A stretch of 64,000 nt of DNA from Crocinitomicaceae bacterium. GTDB taxonomy: Bacteria; Bacteroidota; Bacteroidia; Flavobacteriales_D; Crocinitomicaceae. The DNA lies in assembly GCA_023957475.1 (NCBI GenBank), contig JAMLHA010000007.1, positions 62,001-126,000 on the forward strand, given 5' to 3'. This document shows, one piece after another, positions 9,496-19,071 of the stretch. The stretch's first letter is position 1, and each line of letters opens with the position of its first letter. The notes under the pieces are model-generated. The model was not told the origin of the DNA, made no database searches, and saw nothing but the letters and a program-made list of their open reading frames with translations. Both the position numbers and the translations under genes were made by a program.

Positions 9496-11418
9496 ATGTC
9501 TGTGGAACAATTACTGCCGCTTCTGTTGTTACTCCCTCTGATTGGGGCGTTAATCAATGGTACAGTAGGAAAGAAATTACCAAAAATTGCTTCGGGCGGT
9601 TTGGCTACTGCTTTGGTAGCAATATCGTTCTTCATTGCTTTGTCCATTTTCTTAAATTTGAAGGACGCTGTTGAAGTAAAATTGTTTTCAATTATTTCTC
9701 TTCCAGATTTAACGTTGGATGCTAAATTATTAGCGGATAACTTATCGATGTGGATGACGTTGATTATTACAGGTGTAGGTGCTTTAATTCACCTTTTCTC
9801 AATGGGGTATATGCACGATGATGAAGGATATAGCAAGTTCTTTACTTACTTGAACTTATTCATCTTCTCCATGTTGGTATTGGTACTTGGAAGCAATTAT
9901 TTTCTATTGTACTTCGGTTGGGAAGGTGTAGGGGTTTGCTCTTATTTGTTGATCGGTTACTATTATTCTGATGAGCAAAAAGGTGTTTTAAATAGCCTTG
10001 CAGGAAGAAAATCATTTATCATGAACCGTGTTGGTGACTTGGCATTGATGTTAGCAATGTTCTTGTTGTTGTTGCAATTCGGAACATTGGATTACAAAGA
10101 TTTAGCAACTGCAATCACTTCTGAATCGTATAAATTTGATGGATCGTTATTGATGTTTGGAATAACGTTGTTCTTATTCATTGGAGCTACGGGTAAATCG
10201 GCTCAAATTCCTTTGTTTACATGGTTGCCTGATGCGATGGCGGGACCAACTCCAGTGTCTGCATTGATTCACGCGGCTACGATGGTTACTGCAGGTGTAT
10301 TTTTAACGGTTCGTTCTAACTTCATGTTTGAATTGGCACCAACTTCACAAAATATTGTCTTGTATGTTGGTTTAGCAACGTCGTTGGTAGCTGCATTTAT
10401 TGCAATGCGCCAAAACGATATCAAAAAAGTATTGGCTTATTCTACTGTTTCTCAATTGGGATTAATGTTTGTAGGTTTGGGATTGGGTGCTTATACAGCA
10501 GCAATTTTCCACGTTACTACTCACGCTTTCTTTAAAGCTTTGTTGTTCTTAGGTTCTGGTAGTGTTATTCATGGTATGTCTGGTGAACAAGATATTCGTA
10601 AAATGGGTGGCTTGAAAAAATACATGCCAACAACACATTGGACATTCTTAGTAGGAACATTGGCAATAACTGGATTTCCATTGTTGTCTGGTTTTTTCTC
10701 TAAAGACGAAATTTCTGGATTTGCATTTCAACACGGTATTCCGTTGTACTTAATTTTGATGTTCTCCATTGTTTTAACAGCAATTTATATGTTTAGAATG
10801 TATTTCTTAACGTTTCATGGAGAGTTTAGAGGTTCTGAGGAACAAAAACATCATTTACATGAATCACCGTTGAACATGACATTGCCATTAATGGTATTGG
10901 CTGGTTTATCAATCATTGGTGGTTTGATTAATTTACCAGGTATTTTCTTAAAAAATCAGGCTCACTATTTGGATCATTTGTTTGAAAAAAATGTCGCAGG
11001 AATGAACTTGATTCATACCGAACATCTTTCTTCTGGGACAATTATGGTATTAATGGTTGTAGCTTCGTTGGTATGTATTGTTGCGTTGGTTGTAACCTAC
11101 AATATTTATGTGAAGAAAAAATCGTTGCCAAAAGATGAAAGCGAATTGACAGGATGGGAAAAATGGTCTGCAAATAAATTGTATGTTGATGAATTGTACA
11201 ATGCGATTATTGTTAATCCTATTTTGAAGTTATCCGATTGGGGATACCGTACGGTTGAATTAGTCATTGTAGATGGACTCATCTTAAAAATGGCAAAAGG
11301 AGTTGATTCTGCAGGTGCATTGGTTAAAAAATGGCAATCAGGTCAAGTAAACTGGTACGTTCTTTGGATGGTATCTGGAATTGTCGGTTTAATTATTTAT
11401 TTCTTAGTTAAAATTTAA
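9496..11418 (+). CDS. nuoL: NADH-quinone oxidoreductase subunit L
   Basis: Distal antiporter-like proton-pumping subunit, 640 residues with many helices. Motifs: LLYFGWEGVGVCSYLLIGYY (key Glu in WEGVG), TGKSAQIPLFTWLPDAMAGP with the key Lys, SALIHAATMVTAGVFL and the discontinuous-helix region around HAFFKALLFLGSG. The last ~70 residues include the long amphipathic helix that braces NuoM and NuoN and a final transmembrane anchor. Five bases after nuoK. Confidence 0.98.
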   Translation: MSVEQLLPLLLLLPLIGALINGTVGKKLPKIASGGLATALVAISFFIALSIFLNLKDAVEVKLFSIISLPDLTLDAKLLADNLSMWMTLIITGVGALIHLFSMGYMHDDEGYSKFFTYLNLFIFSMLVLVLGSNYFLLYFGWEGVGVCSYLLIGYYYSDEQKGVLNSLAGRKSFIMNRVGDLALMLAMFLLLLQFGTLDYKDLATAITSESYKFDGSLLMFGITLFLFIGATGKSAQIPLFTWLPDAMAGPTPVSALIHAATMVTAGVFLTVRSNFMFELAPTSQNIVLYVGLATSLVAAFIAMRQNDIKKVLAYSTVSQLGLMFVGLGLGAYTAAIFHVTTHAFFKALLFLGSGSVIHGMSGEQDIRKMGGLKKYMPTTHWTFLVGTLAITGFPLLSGFFSKDEISGFAFQHGIPLYLILMFSIVLTAIYMFRMYFLTFHGEFRGSEEQKHHLHESPLNMTLPLMVLAGLSIIGGLINLPGIFLKNQAHYLDHLFEKNVAGMNLIHTEHLSSGTIMVLMVVASLVCIVALVVTYNIYVKKKSLPKDESELTGWEKWSANKLYVDELYNAIIVNPILKLSDWGYRTVELVIVDGLILKMAKGVDSAGALVKKWQSGQVNWYVLWMVSGIVGLIIYFLVKI

Positions 11419-11422
11419 GATT

Positions 11423-12856
11423 TTGGAATTGTTAATAATACCTTTCGTTTTTGCGCTTGTTGCGCTAGTAGTTCCTAAAAATGTTGTACGAGTTACAGCA
11501 TTGATTGGAGGCTTGATTTCTTTAGTAATGGGATTTGTATATATAGCAGGTTACACACCAGCTGCCGATTTCATTGCGTTATTGCCAAATTGTTCTGAAA
11601 GTTGTTCAAAACCTTTCTTCTTGAATTTTGGTTACGATGGAATAGGGTTGGTAATGGTTGTTTTAACCAGTGTTATCATATTCTTGATCTTTTTAAGTAA
11701 TTATGACAATGAGCGATTTGCATCAGACAAACGTTTTAATGCGTTGATATTCTTCATGCAATTTGCACTTATCGGTGTCTTTTTATCATTGGATGGATTG
11801 TTGTTCTATATTTTCTGGGAATTGTCATTAATACCAGTATTTTTACTGTTTTTATGGTACGGTGAGAAAGATAAACGAGTAACATTGATGAAATTCTTCA
11901 TCTACACATTCATCGGTTCATTGGCAATGTTGTTTTCATTGTTATACATCAGAAATTTGGCGCCGTCTTTCAGTATTGAAGATTTGATAGCTGTGCAAAT
12001 GTCGTCTCAAACTGCATTGTGGGTATTTGGTGGGTTTATGATTGCGTTTGCAGTTAAAATTCCTTTGTTTCCTTTGCATGCTTGGCAACCGGATACTTAT
12101 ACAAAATCGCCAATGGCAGGAACAATGTTGCTTGGAGCATTGATGTTGAAAATGGCGTTGTTTGGTATGATTCGCTGGATGATTTCAATTGCACCAGAAG
12201 CATTGTCTTCTATGACAAACTTAATTGTTGTGCTTGGTTTAATAGGAGTGATTTATGCAGCAATACTTGCAATAAAGCAAAACGACATGAAGAAAATATT
12301 TGCTTATGCTTCGGTTTCTCACGTTGGATTGATTGCAGCAGGTATTATTGTTTTAAACTTAGATGCATTAACAGGGGCAATGGTTCAAATTGTCAATCAC
12401 GCGTTGGTTGCAGTTGGTTTGTTCTTGGCGGCAGATATTATTGAAAGAAGATTGCAAACTAGAAATTTACCTGATTTAGGAGGAATTGCAAAGCAAGCTC
12501 CGATGTTTGGTTTTTGGTTTGCAGTAATCATTTTTGCAACGATTTCAATTCCATTTACGAGTGGTTTTATTGGTGAATTTTTCTTAATCAAAGGAGTGTT
12601 TGGATACAATCCTGTTTATGGTGGAATTATTGGTACAACAGTCATTTTGGCTTGTGTTTATTCATTTAGAGCTTATCAAGCTAGTATGTTTGGTCCATCA
12701 AAGAATTTTAACTTCCCAGATTTAAGTTGGGCAGAGTGGACAGCATTCTTTATTATTTCAATCTTGATTTTGTTCTTAGGTGTATATCCTCAGGCATTGA
12801 TTGAAATTGTAACACCTAGTTTGCAGAAATTAATTGAAATTGTCAACATTAAATAA
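11423..12856 (+). CDS. nuoM: NADH-quinone oxidoreductase subunit M
   Basis: Second antiporter-like subunit, 477 residues. Conserved FYIFWELSLIPVFLL (key Glu), AVKIPLFPLHAWQPDTYTK (key Lys and the HAW motif) and ASVSHVGLIAAGI. The start is a TTG, 4 bases after nuoL; no ATG lies near the expected N-terminus (the TTG-encoded residue is followed by ELLIIPFVF, the usual first helix), so a rare start codon is accepted here. Coupling to nuoL translation would compensate. Confidence 0.96.
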   Translation: MELLIIPFVFALVALVVPKNVVRVTALIGGLISLVMGFVYIAGYTPAADFIALLPNCSESCSKPFFLNFGYDGIGLVMVVLTSVIIFLIFLSNYDNERFASDKRFNALIFFMQFALIGVFLSLDGLLFYIFWELSLIPVFLLFLWYGEKDKRVTLMKFFIYTFIGSLAMLFSLLYIRNLAPSFSIEDLIAVQMSSQTALWVFGGFMIAFAVKIPLFPLHAWQPDTYTKSPMAGTMLLGALMLKMALFGMIRWMISIAPEALSSMTNLIVVLGLIGVIYAAILAIKQNDMKKIFAYASVSHVGLIAAGIIVLNLDALTGAMVQIVNHALVAVGLFLAADIIERRLQTRNLPDLGGIAKQAPMFGFWFAVIIFATISIPFTSGFIGEFFLIKGVFGYNPVYGGIIGTTVILACVYSFRAYQASMFGPSKNFNFPDLSWAEWTAFFIISILILFLGVYPQALIEIVTPSLQKLIEIVNIK

Positions 12857-12868
12857 TAACTCACAGAT

Positions 12869-14224
12869 ATGTTAACTTTAGTAGTTTTATTTTTATCAGC
12901 ATTAGCAACATTGTTTATTGCGTTTTTGAAAAAACCGGTTGTAACGTTGTTTACATCTGTGACTGGTTTAGTGTTAACAGGAGTTGTATTGATGTATCAA
13001 TGGACAAATGGAGTGGATATTTTAACTTCATACGAAGGCGTCTATTTTGATGTTTATGCAACGTTCTTTTCATTAGCAGCTATTGGCTTTACTCTATTGG
13101 TAATCCTTTCTGGATATGGACAATTCAAATTGAATTTAGAATATACAGGAGATTTTATGGCCTTGTTGATGTTTTCACTATTAGGAGCCATGTTGATGGT
13201 TTCTTTCCAAAATTTATTTGTATTTTTCTTAGGATTGGAAATTTTATCTATTCCTATTTATGTAATGGCAGGTTCCAATAAAGAAGATTCTTTTTCTTCT
13301 GAAGCAGCGTTGAAATATTTTATTACAGGTGCATTTGCAACAGGTACATTGTTATTTGGAATTGCATGGATGTATGGAGCAACTGGTTCTTTTAACTTGA
13401 ATGAAATTGGCGAGGCATTGTCTAACAATACCAATTCAATGGCATATTTAGGATTGATTTTAATCATGTCAGCCTTTTTATTCAAAATTGGAGCTGCACC
13501 ATTTCATTTTTGGAGCCCAGATGTTTATGATGGTTCACCTGCACCAGTAACTGGTTACATGGCTACAGTTATAAAATTAGGAGCTTTTGGAGCATTTGTC
13601 AAATTATTTGGACATACATTTTACGGGATGAGTGATTTCTGGATGCCAGCATTGACATTTTTAGCCATTATGACCATGTTTATTGGTAACTTGTCTGCTA
13701 TTCGTCAAGATCGTTTTAAGCGTTTCTTAGCTTATTCAAGTATTTCACACATTGGTTATACACTGATTACGTTAATAGCACTAAGCGATAATAGTACTTA
13801 CAACGCATGGTTTTATTTAACATCTTATGGATTTGCTACAATAGCCTTGATTACGATTCAAATTGTGGTAAATGACAAAGAGGATAGGATAGAGGCTTTC
13901 AAAGGATTGGGTCGTTCAAATCCATTGATTGGAATTGTAGCTGTGGTATCTTTATTAGCATTGGCAGGTGTACCTCCTTTGATGGGATTCTTTGGTAAAT
14001 ACATTGTATTTGTTGATGCGATTGCACAACATCCATTGTTGATTGTTATCGCATTGATTAACTCATCCATTGGTATTTATTATTATTTAAGAATCGTTAT
14101 TATTTTCTTATCTAAATCAGAAGAAGAAACGACAGAGAAATTCGTTCCATCTTTCTTACAATCAGCTGTTATGCTTATTTGTTTAATAGGATTGTTGTTT
14201 GGAGGAGTGTTTTTGATGATGTAA
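12869..14224 (+). CDS. nuoN: NADH-quinone oxidoreductase subunit N
   Basis: Third antiporter-like subunit, 451 residues and about 14 helices, next to NuoK in the membrane arm. Motifs: FFLGLEILSIPIYVMAG (key Glu), FKIGAAPFHFWSPDVYDGSP (key Lys), AYSSISHIGYTLI and ALAGVPPLMGFFGK. It is the last gene of the operon; a terminator follows 22 bases after the stop. With it the operon holds all fourteen classical subunits in the classical order. Confidence 0.98.
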   Translation: MLTLVVLFLSALATLFIAFLKKPVVTLFTSVTGLVLTGVVLMYQWTNGVDILTSYEGVYFDVYATFFSLAAIGFTLLVILSGYGQFKLNLEYTGDFMALLMFSLLGAMLMVSFQNLFVFFLGLEILSIPIYVMAGSNKEDSFSSEAALKYFITGAFATGTLLFGIAWMYGATGSFNLNEIGEALSNNTNSMAYLGLILIMSAFLFKIGAAPFHFWSPDVYDGSPAPVTGYMATVIKLGAFGAFVKLFGHTFYGMSDFWMPALTFLAIMTMFIGNLSAIRQDRFKRFLAYSSISHIGYTLITLIALSDNSTYNAWFYLTSYGFATIALITIQIVVNDKEDRIEAFKGLGRSNPLIGIVAVVSLLALAGVPPLMGFFGKYIVFVDAIAQHPLLIVIALINSSIGIYYYLRIVIIFLSKSEEETTEKFVPSFLQSAVMLICLIGLLFGGVFLMM

Positions 14225-14245
14225 ATAATCTAAAATGTATTAATT

Positions 14246-14268
14246 AAGGAGCGTACGCTCCTTTTTTT
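14246..14268 (+). terminator. Terminator of the nuo operon
   Basis: An 18-base perfect palindrome (AAGGAGCGTA / CGCTCCTT core) at 14246-14263 continues into a run of T to 14268, 22 bases after the nuoN stop. Confidence 0.9.
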
Positions 14269-14304
14269 GTTTATTATTTGTTTATCTATTTTTTTTGGAT
14301 AATA

Positions 14305-15297
14305 GACAAAAATGTGTCTAAAAAGCTCTGAAATCATTTGTAGTATTAGCTTTGCGTACAATCAAAGGTTATGAATAAAAAAACTGCTTATATTGCAAGA
14401 GCAAAATAGTACGAAAAAAGGTTTTTATAAAGACAAGCAACGCTATAAATGTCTGGTTTGTGGTCGGAGTTTTGTCGGAGGGTTTAGGTTAAATAGTGAG
14501 ACAGTATTAGAAGAATATCTTTTAGGTAAGCAGACTTATGCTCAACTAGCAGAGAAATATAACTGCTCAACAAAAACCATTCAACGAAAAATTGATCAAG
14601 CTAAGGCATTTCAAAACAAGGATTTTCCTTCTCGAGCTAATATTCTTATGGATACAACGTATTTTGGTAGAAAATTTGGAATCATGGTATTCAAAGATAG
14701 TATTACAGGTGTTATCTTATTGAAGAAGTATGTAAAACAGGAAACAAATCTTTTGTACTTTGAAGGTATCAAGGAAATTATACGTCGTGGAATAAAAGTA
14801 CAGTCTATTATTTGTGATGGGCGAAAGGGGTTATTTTCTTTGTTTGGGAATATCCCAATGCAATATTGTCAATTTCACCAAATCAAGACAATAAGGGGTT
14901 ATCTAACGAAAAAGCCTAAACTTCAAGCAAGTAAAGAGTAGTGGGAGCTTACATTGCTACTTACTAAAACTGATAAAGAAAGCTTTGTAGGAGGTTTGGG
15001 TGAATGGTATACTAAATGGGAATGGTTTTTAAATGAGCGTAAAATTGATGAAAAAGGTAAGAAACGTTTTGTTCACAAAAATCTAAAAGTGCATACAGGA
15101 GTCTAAAAACAAACCTACCTTGGTTATTTACATGGTACGATTATTTTTAAGGCATAGGGTTCTCTTAAAATATCTACATTATCCCTGACAAGTTGCTCTC
15201 CAGCAGAGCTTGCTTACGTTTATGCAGATAATACAAAGTTTAAAATAAAAATAATATCAAGTATGGAAAACCAAAAATAAACAGACCCATTTTTGTC
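14305..15297 (+). mobile_element. Decayed insertion sequence, family not assigned
   Basis: About 993 bases bounded by 15-base ends that are inverted repeats with one mismatch: GACAAAAATGTGTCT at 14305-14319 and its counterpart AGACCCATTTTTGTC at 15283-15297. It contains a broken transposase gene (14371-15150). The 3' portion, 15151-15282, shows no continuation of the transposase I can read. No target duplication is clear, because the right side carries a second copy of the end (15329-15342). Confidence 0.6.
14371..15150 (+). pseudogene. Transposase with N-terminal zinc ribbon, broken by frameshifts and stops
   Basis: The longest open piece (14393-14941) encodes a zinc-ribbon half (YKCLVCGRSF), a helix-turn-helix (YAQLAEKYNCSTKTIQRKI) and DDE-like segments (ILMDTTYFGRKFG, SIICDGRKGLF, PMQYCQFHQI). 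The missing first zinc-ribbon cysteines (NCLYCKSK) lie just upstream in another frame, and a true ATG (14371) is in a third. One base would have to be restored in each of three A-runs (14377-14383, 14414-14419, 15085-15088) to join the pieces; a TAG at 14939 and a TAA at 15148 also interrupt it. After the third shift the frame reads SAYRSLKTNLPWLFTW, a C-terminal motif of such transposases. The run A-AAA-AAG at 14414-14420 is also a classical -1 slip site, but the other lesions make decay the better explanation. Confidence 0.8.
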
Positions 15298-15328
15298 CAC
15301 TTGAATCAATCGTCTAAAAAAAAAACCT

Positions 15329-15342
15329 ATTTTTGTCTATTA
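15329..15342. repeat. Second copy of the IS end
   Basis: ATTTTTGTCTATTA here is the exact inverse of TAATAGACAAAAAT at 14300-14313, which spans the left IS end plus five flanking bases. It may be the true outer end or the scar of a second insertion. The rest of 15151-15403 holds no gene I can support. Confidence 0.5.
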
Positions 15343-15403
15343 CGTCTAAAAATAAAAGAATTAATAACATGATTTTAATCATAAAGTAAAATCTCTCATT
15401 AAC

Positions 15404-15438
15404 AAAAAAAAGAAGGTGCTCAAAAATTGAACACCTTC
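15404..15438 (-). terminator. Terminator of the first DUF285 gene
   Basis: GAAGGTGCTCAA pairs with TTGAACACCTTC (one mismatch) at 15412-15438; on the minus strand it is followed by eight T residues (15411-15404). It sits 25 bases after the stop codon at 15464. Confidence 0.85.
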
Positions 15439-15463
15439 CAAAATCAACTGAGTTTAAATGATA

Positions 15464-17128
15464 TTATTCAATTACAATTCTTTCTGTATAAGCAGCTCCA
15501 TTAGTAGATTGAATAATCACTGTATAGATACCAGCAGAAAGTTGATCAATATTTATTTCATTGTTTTTACTTGTAATAACAGTTCTTCCTGTAATATCTG
15601 TGACTACAATTGTTTCATTACCATTTAAACCATCTATAAAGATTGTAGAAACAGCAGGGTTTGGATAAATGTTGTAGTTTGAATTACTAATTTCATTTAT
15701 ACCTAAAGATGTACAATTGTTATCTATATAGTCTCCTTGAATAGACCAATATTTATTATCTATTAAGTCTTGTCTATAAACTGCATTTGCAGAAGAAAAA
15801 TAACGCCCAACAGCTCTTACTTTAACTGAATTTGTAATAGCAGGATTGGTTGCCCATCCTTTAAGGGTAGCACCATAATTGTTACAATCCATTCCACTAA
15901 AGCTGAATGAAATATCGTTCATGTTATTATATGTAAATCCAAGTTTGCTCACATCCCAACCACCTAAGTCTTGATTGAAATTAATTGCATTAACAAAAAT
16001 ATCTTGCATGCTTTCTACTTTGCTCACGTCCCAACCGCTAATATCTTGATTGAAATTAGTAGCATTTTGAAACATACCATACATATATTTAACTTTACTC
16101 ACATCCCAACCTCCAATACCTTGGTTGAAATTGGTTGCTTGTGTAAACATATATGACATATCTGTAACTTTGCTAACGTCCCAACCACCAATATCTTGAT
16201 TAAAATTGGTTGCACCTAAAAACATTTCTTGCATGTTGTTTACTTTACTCACATCCCAACCACCAATACTTTGATTGAAATTTGTTGCTCCAGCAAACAT
16301 TCCTTGCATATTTTGAACTTTACTTACATCCCAACCACCAATTCCATTCGCTTTTTCATTGTTTCCTTCTTTCACAGTTGTTCCATTAATTGGAATTAAA
16401 TTATTCATAGAAGAAGCCCCATAAAACATGTAAGACATATCTTCTACATTAGAAACATCCCAGTTACTTAGATCTTGATCAAAAAACTGACAGTTGCTAA
16501 ACATATTGCTCATATCTGTAACATTGCTCACATCCCAACTACTAAGATCTTGATTGAAAAAAGTAGCATTAGAAAACAATCCTCTCATATTGGTAACTTG
16601 GCTAACATTCCAGGTTGACATAGGTATGTTCACATAAGGCACACTATTAAAAGCATTGGAAAAATCAGTTACATGTGATATGTTAGGCGTATCTGTTGCC
16701 GTTATTGTCAGATTTTCAGCATTTCTAAACATATCTTTTAATGTACTCCATTCTATATCTCCCCATTGCTCTACTCTAATTATTCCTTGTGGATAAGGCA
16801 TATAACTGCCTATTGTTGAAAATAGATGCACTGGGTTAGAAGCAGCTGTGTCTGGATAAATTTCTAAAAGATAGATATCATCCACTCCTCCCATAAAATT
16901 TAAAATGATATTCGTATCAGCGATTCCTCCAAGTATAGGGATAGTATCGGCATATCCAGATGTAATATTTTTAAAAATAGCAGTGCCTTTACCTTTACAA
17001 TAAACACTGGCTGTCGATACAGGATATCCTCCTAAGCCATTTGCCCAAGCAGTAATAAATGGAGCTTGAGAAAATGAACTGCCACTAATCAATAATGCAG
17101 CAAGTAATTGAATGCATTTTGTCTTCAT
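15464..17128 (-). CDS. Secreted DUF285 (BspA-like) repeat protein with T9SS type A sorting domain
   Basis: 554 residues from the ATG at 17128 (MKTKCIQLLA signal peptide, cut near SGSSFSQAP); an ATG four codons upstream is possible. The middle holds nine ~30-residue DUF285 repeats with the core WDVSKVxxMxxMF...FNQDIGGW, the first three diverging (WNVSQVTNM, WDVSNVTDM, WDVSNVEDM) and a ~15-residue insert following the third. The end (YNIYPNPAVST, then ITGRTVITS and AGIYTVIIQ) is a type A T9SS signal. DUF285 repeats are leucine-rich-repeat-like and occur in surface proteins, often adhesive. It is a tandem paralogue of the next gene; binding partner unknown. Confidence 0.9.
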   Translation of the reverse strand: MKTKCIQLLAALLISGSSFSQAPFITAWANGLGGYPVSTASVYCKGKGTAIFKNITSGYADTIPILGGIADTNIILNFMGGVDDIYLLEIYPDTAASNPVHLFSTIGSYMPYPQGIIRVEQWGDIEWSTLKDMFRNAENLTITATDTPNISHVTDFSNAFNSVPYVNIPMSTWNVSQVTNMRGLFSNATFFNQDLSSWDVSNVTDMSNMFSNCQFFDQDLSNWDVSNVEDMSYMFYGASSMNNLIPINGTTVKEGNNEKANGIGGWDVSKVQNMQGMFAGATNFNQSIGGWDVSKVNNMQEMFLGATNFNQDIGGWDVSKVTDMSYMFTQATNFNQGIGGWDVSKVKYMYGMFQNATNFNQDISGWDVSKVESMQDIFVNAINFNQDLGGWDVSKLGFTYNNMNDISFSFSGMDCNNYGATLKGWATNPAITNSVKVRAVGRYFSSANAVYRQDLIDNKYWSIQGDYIDNNCTSLGINEISNSNYNIYPNPAVSTIFIDGLNGNETIVVTDITGRTVITSKNNEINIDQLSAGIYTVIIQSTNGAAYTERIVIE

Positions 17129-17158
17129 ACGTCTTTCCATAATGATTATATTATATAC

Positions 17159-17166
17159 CAAATATA
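17159..17166 (-). promoter_or_regulatory. Candidate -7 box for the first DUF285 gene
   Basis: TATATTTG on the minus strand matches TANNTTTG, ~30 bases before the ATG at 17128. No TTG lies at the usual distance upstream (the nearest, 17180-17178, is only 11 bases away), so support is partial. Confidence 0.4.
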
Positions 17167-17225
17167 TACAATAAAATCAATTCGAAAGAAAAATAATTAA
17201 GTTTTTGTTAAATTATGTAGTTAAA

Positions 17226-18911
17226 TTAGTTTTTAACAATCTTTCTAACGAATTTATTTCCATTATAAGATATAACAATAGAGTAAATACCATTCGCTAA
17301 ATTGCTAACATCTATTGATTGTATGTTACTTGTAGTTTTTATGAAATTTACTTGTTTTCCAACCAAATCAACAATTGAAATAGTTTCATTACCCATTAAA
17401 TTATCAATAATTAAATGATCATTTACAGGGTTTGGATGAATGGAGTAATTTAAATATTCATTTATTTCTGTGCTTAATGGAGTACATGTTGCATCTTCAA
17501 GGTCACCAGAAATACTCCAACCATAAGTTGTCATTAAAATGTTTCGATACGTAGCATCATCAGTGGGGTAATATCTACCAATTGAAGAAACGATAATGTT
17601 TGTTGGTAAATTTGTTTGTTGTGCCCAACCTCTTAATGTTGCACCATAGTGAGCACAGTCCATTCCGCTAAAGTCAAAAGACACATCATTGATATCTCCA
17701 GTAATCATACCTACTTTGCTTACATCCCAGCCACCAATGTTTTGATTGAATTTTTGTGCATTTTTAAATAGGTTTTCCATAGTTTTAACTTTGCTCACAT
17801 CCCAACCACCAATATCTTGATTGAATTTAGCAGCATTGCGAAACATATTCTTCATCGTTGTAACTTTGCTTACATCCCAACCACCAATAGATTGGTTAAA
17901 TTTATTAGCACCGTCAAACATACCTTCCATGTTCGTAACATTGCTCACATCCCAACCGCCAATTTCTTGATTGAAATTAACAGCTCCTGAAAACATATCT
18001 TGCATATTCACTACCTTGCTGACATCCCAGCCACCGATATCTTGGTTAAAACTAACAGCACCTTGAAATGTTCCTTGCATACTTGTAACTTTGCTAACGT
18101 CCCAACCGCCAATTCCATTAGCTTTTGTTGGAAGTCCATCATTTTTTATCATTCCTGTTGCAGATAAGGCACCAGCAAACAGGTAATCCATACTTGTTAC
18201 ATTGCTCACATCCCAATTACCCAAATCTTGATCAAAGCTAGAAGCTCCTGCAAACATACTGTCCATGATTGTTACATTGCTTACATTCCAACCACTAATG
18301 TTTTGATTGAAAGTTGTTGCTCCGGCAAACATCCCTTTCATATTCGTAACAGTACTCACATCCCAATTTGAAAGAAATTGACTAATATTTTGTGCACCAG
18401 CAAATGCGTAAGACATATTTGTAACAGAACCCAAATTTGGAGAGTCAGGGCAAGTTACTTCCAAATGAATACAGTTGTCAAATGAATTTTCAAATGAGCT
18501 CCATTGAGTTGTTCCCCACTGAATGACTTTTGTTAGCTTGTGGGCGCTATTATACGGTGTGTTAGCATTGAAATAATGAAATGTTTGACCAGGTATTGTA
18601 TCAAAGGGAATAATTTTTAATTCATAAACTCCAATTACAGGGCTTGTAATTAAATTAGCAATATTGATAAATTGAATAGTATTATTTCCTCCAATTGTAT
18701 AAGGAGGAGTAAAGTTGGGATCTTCAATATATCTAAGTTGAACTTTTGCATAGCCACTCGACACAAAGTGAATATAATATTGATCGTTTATACCGCCATA
18801 AGCAGTATTCCATTCAGTAATAAATGCTTCATTTTGCGAAACTCCATTAAATGAAAAGAAAATTACTCCTATAAACAGTGTAATGTATTTTGTGAATGAT
18901 CTTGTTTTCAT
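17226..18911 (-). CDS. Secreted DUF285 (BspA-like) repeat protein with T9SS type A sorting domain (paralogue)
   Basis: 561 residues from the ATG at 18911 (MKTRSFTKYITLFIGVIFF signal peptide, cut near GVSQNEAF). As in its neighbour there are nine DUF285 repeats (from WDVSTVTNM to WDVSKVGMI), the same insert after the third repeat ending KANGIGGWDVSK, then a conserved link (FDFSGMDCAHYGATLRGWA) and a T9SS tail with YSIHPNPVNDH and NGIYSIVISYNG. The two genes were made by duplication and have the same repeat count and order. Repeats within each gene are similar enough that recombination could change their number. The role is inferred only as surface exposure or adhesion. Confidence 0.9.
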   Translation of the reverse strand: MKTRSFTKYITLFIGVIFFSFNGVSQNEAFITEWNTAYGGINDQYYIHFVSSGYAKVQLRYIEDPNFTPPYTIGGNNTIQFINIANLITSPVIGVYELKIIPFDTIPGQTFHYFNANTPYNSAHKLTKVIQWGTTQWSSFENSFDNCIHLEVTCPDSPNLGSVTNMSYAFAGAQNISQFLSNWDVSTVTNMKGMFAGATTFNQNISGWNVSNVTIMDSMFAGASSFDQDLGNWDVSNVTSMDYLFAGALSATGMIKNDGLPTKANGIGGWDVSKVTSMQGTFQGAVSFNQDIGGWDVSKVVNMQDMFSGAVNFNQEIGGWDVSNVTNMEGMFDGANKFNQSIGGWDVSKVTTMKNMFRNAAKFNQDIGGWDVSKVKTMENLFKNAQKFNQNIGGWDVSKVGMITGDINDVSFDFSGMDCAHYGATLRGWAQQTNLPTNIIVSSIGRYYPTDDATYRNILMTTYGWSISGDLEDATCTPLSTEINEYLNYSIHPNPVNDHLIIDNLMGNETISIVDLVGKQVNFIKTTSNIQSIDVSNLANGIYSIVISYNGNKFVRKIVKN

Positions 18912-18929
18912 AATTTTTATATTTAAAGT

Positions 18930-18937
18930 CAAAAATA
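18930..18937 (-). promoter_or_regulatory. Candidate -7 box for the second DUF285 gene
   Basis: TATTTTTG on the minus strand, giving a ~14-base leader before the ATG at 18911. No clear -33 TTG. Confidence 0.4.
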
Positions 18938-19071
18938 AATTAATTTTTAGAATGTTTTTTACTTTTTAGAGTATTTATTTGAAAAAAAGGTTACAATTGA
19001 TTCAAATTTCTATGATTTATAAGTAAATTATTTTGTCTATTTGAGAGATATTTCATTATTTTACAAGCTGA

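Noticed and set aside
12082..12444. 120-residue open frame on the plus strand inside nuoM
   Set aside because: It lies fully within nuoM in another frame and has a composition unlike a real protein; nuoM shows strong family motifs over the same bases.
14414..14420. A-AAA-AAG as a programmed -1 frameshift site of the transposase
   Set aside because: The heptamer and phase are right, but the same gene also lacks an A at two other runs and has two stops, and the upstream frame has no usable start. Decay explains all lesions together.
15971..16156. Plus-strand open frame inside the first DUF285 gene
   Set aside because: Arises from the repeat units read on the other strand; repeated in step with the DUF285 repeats.
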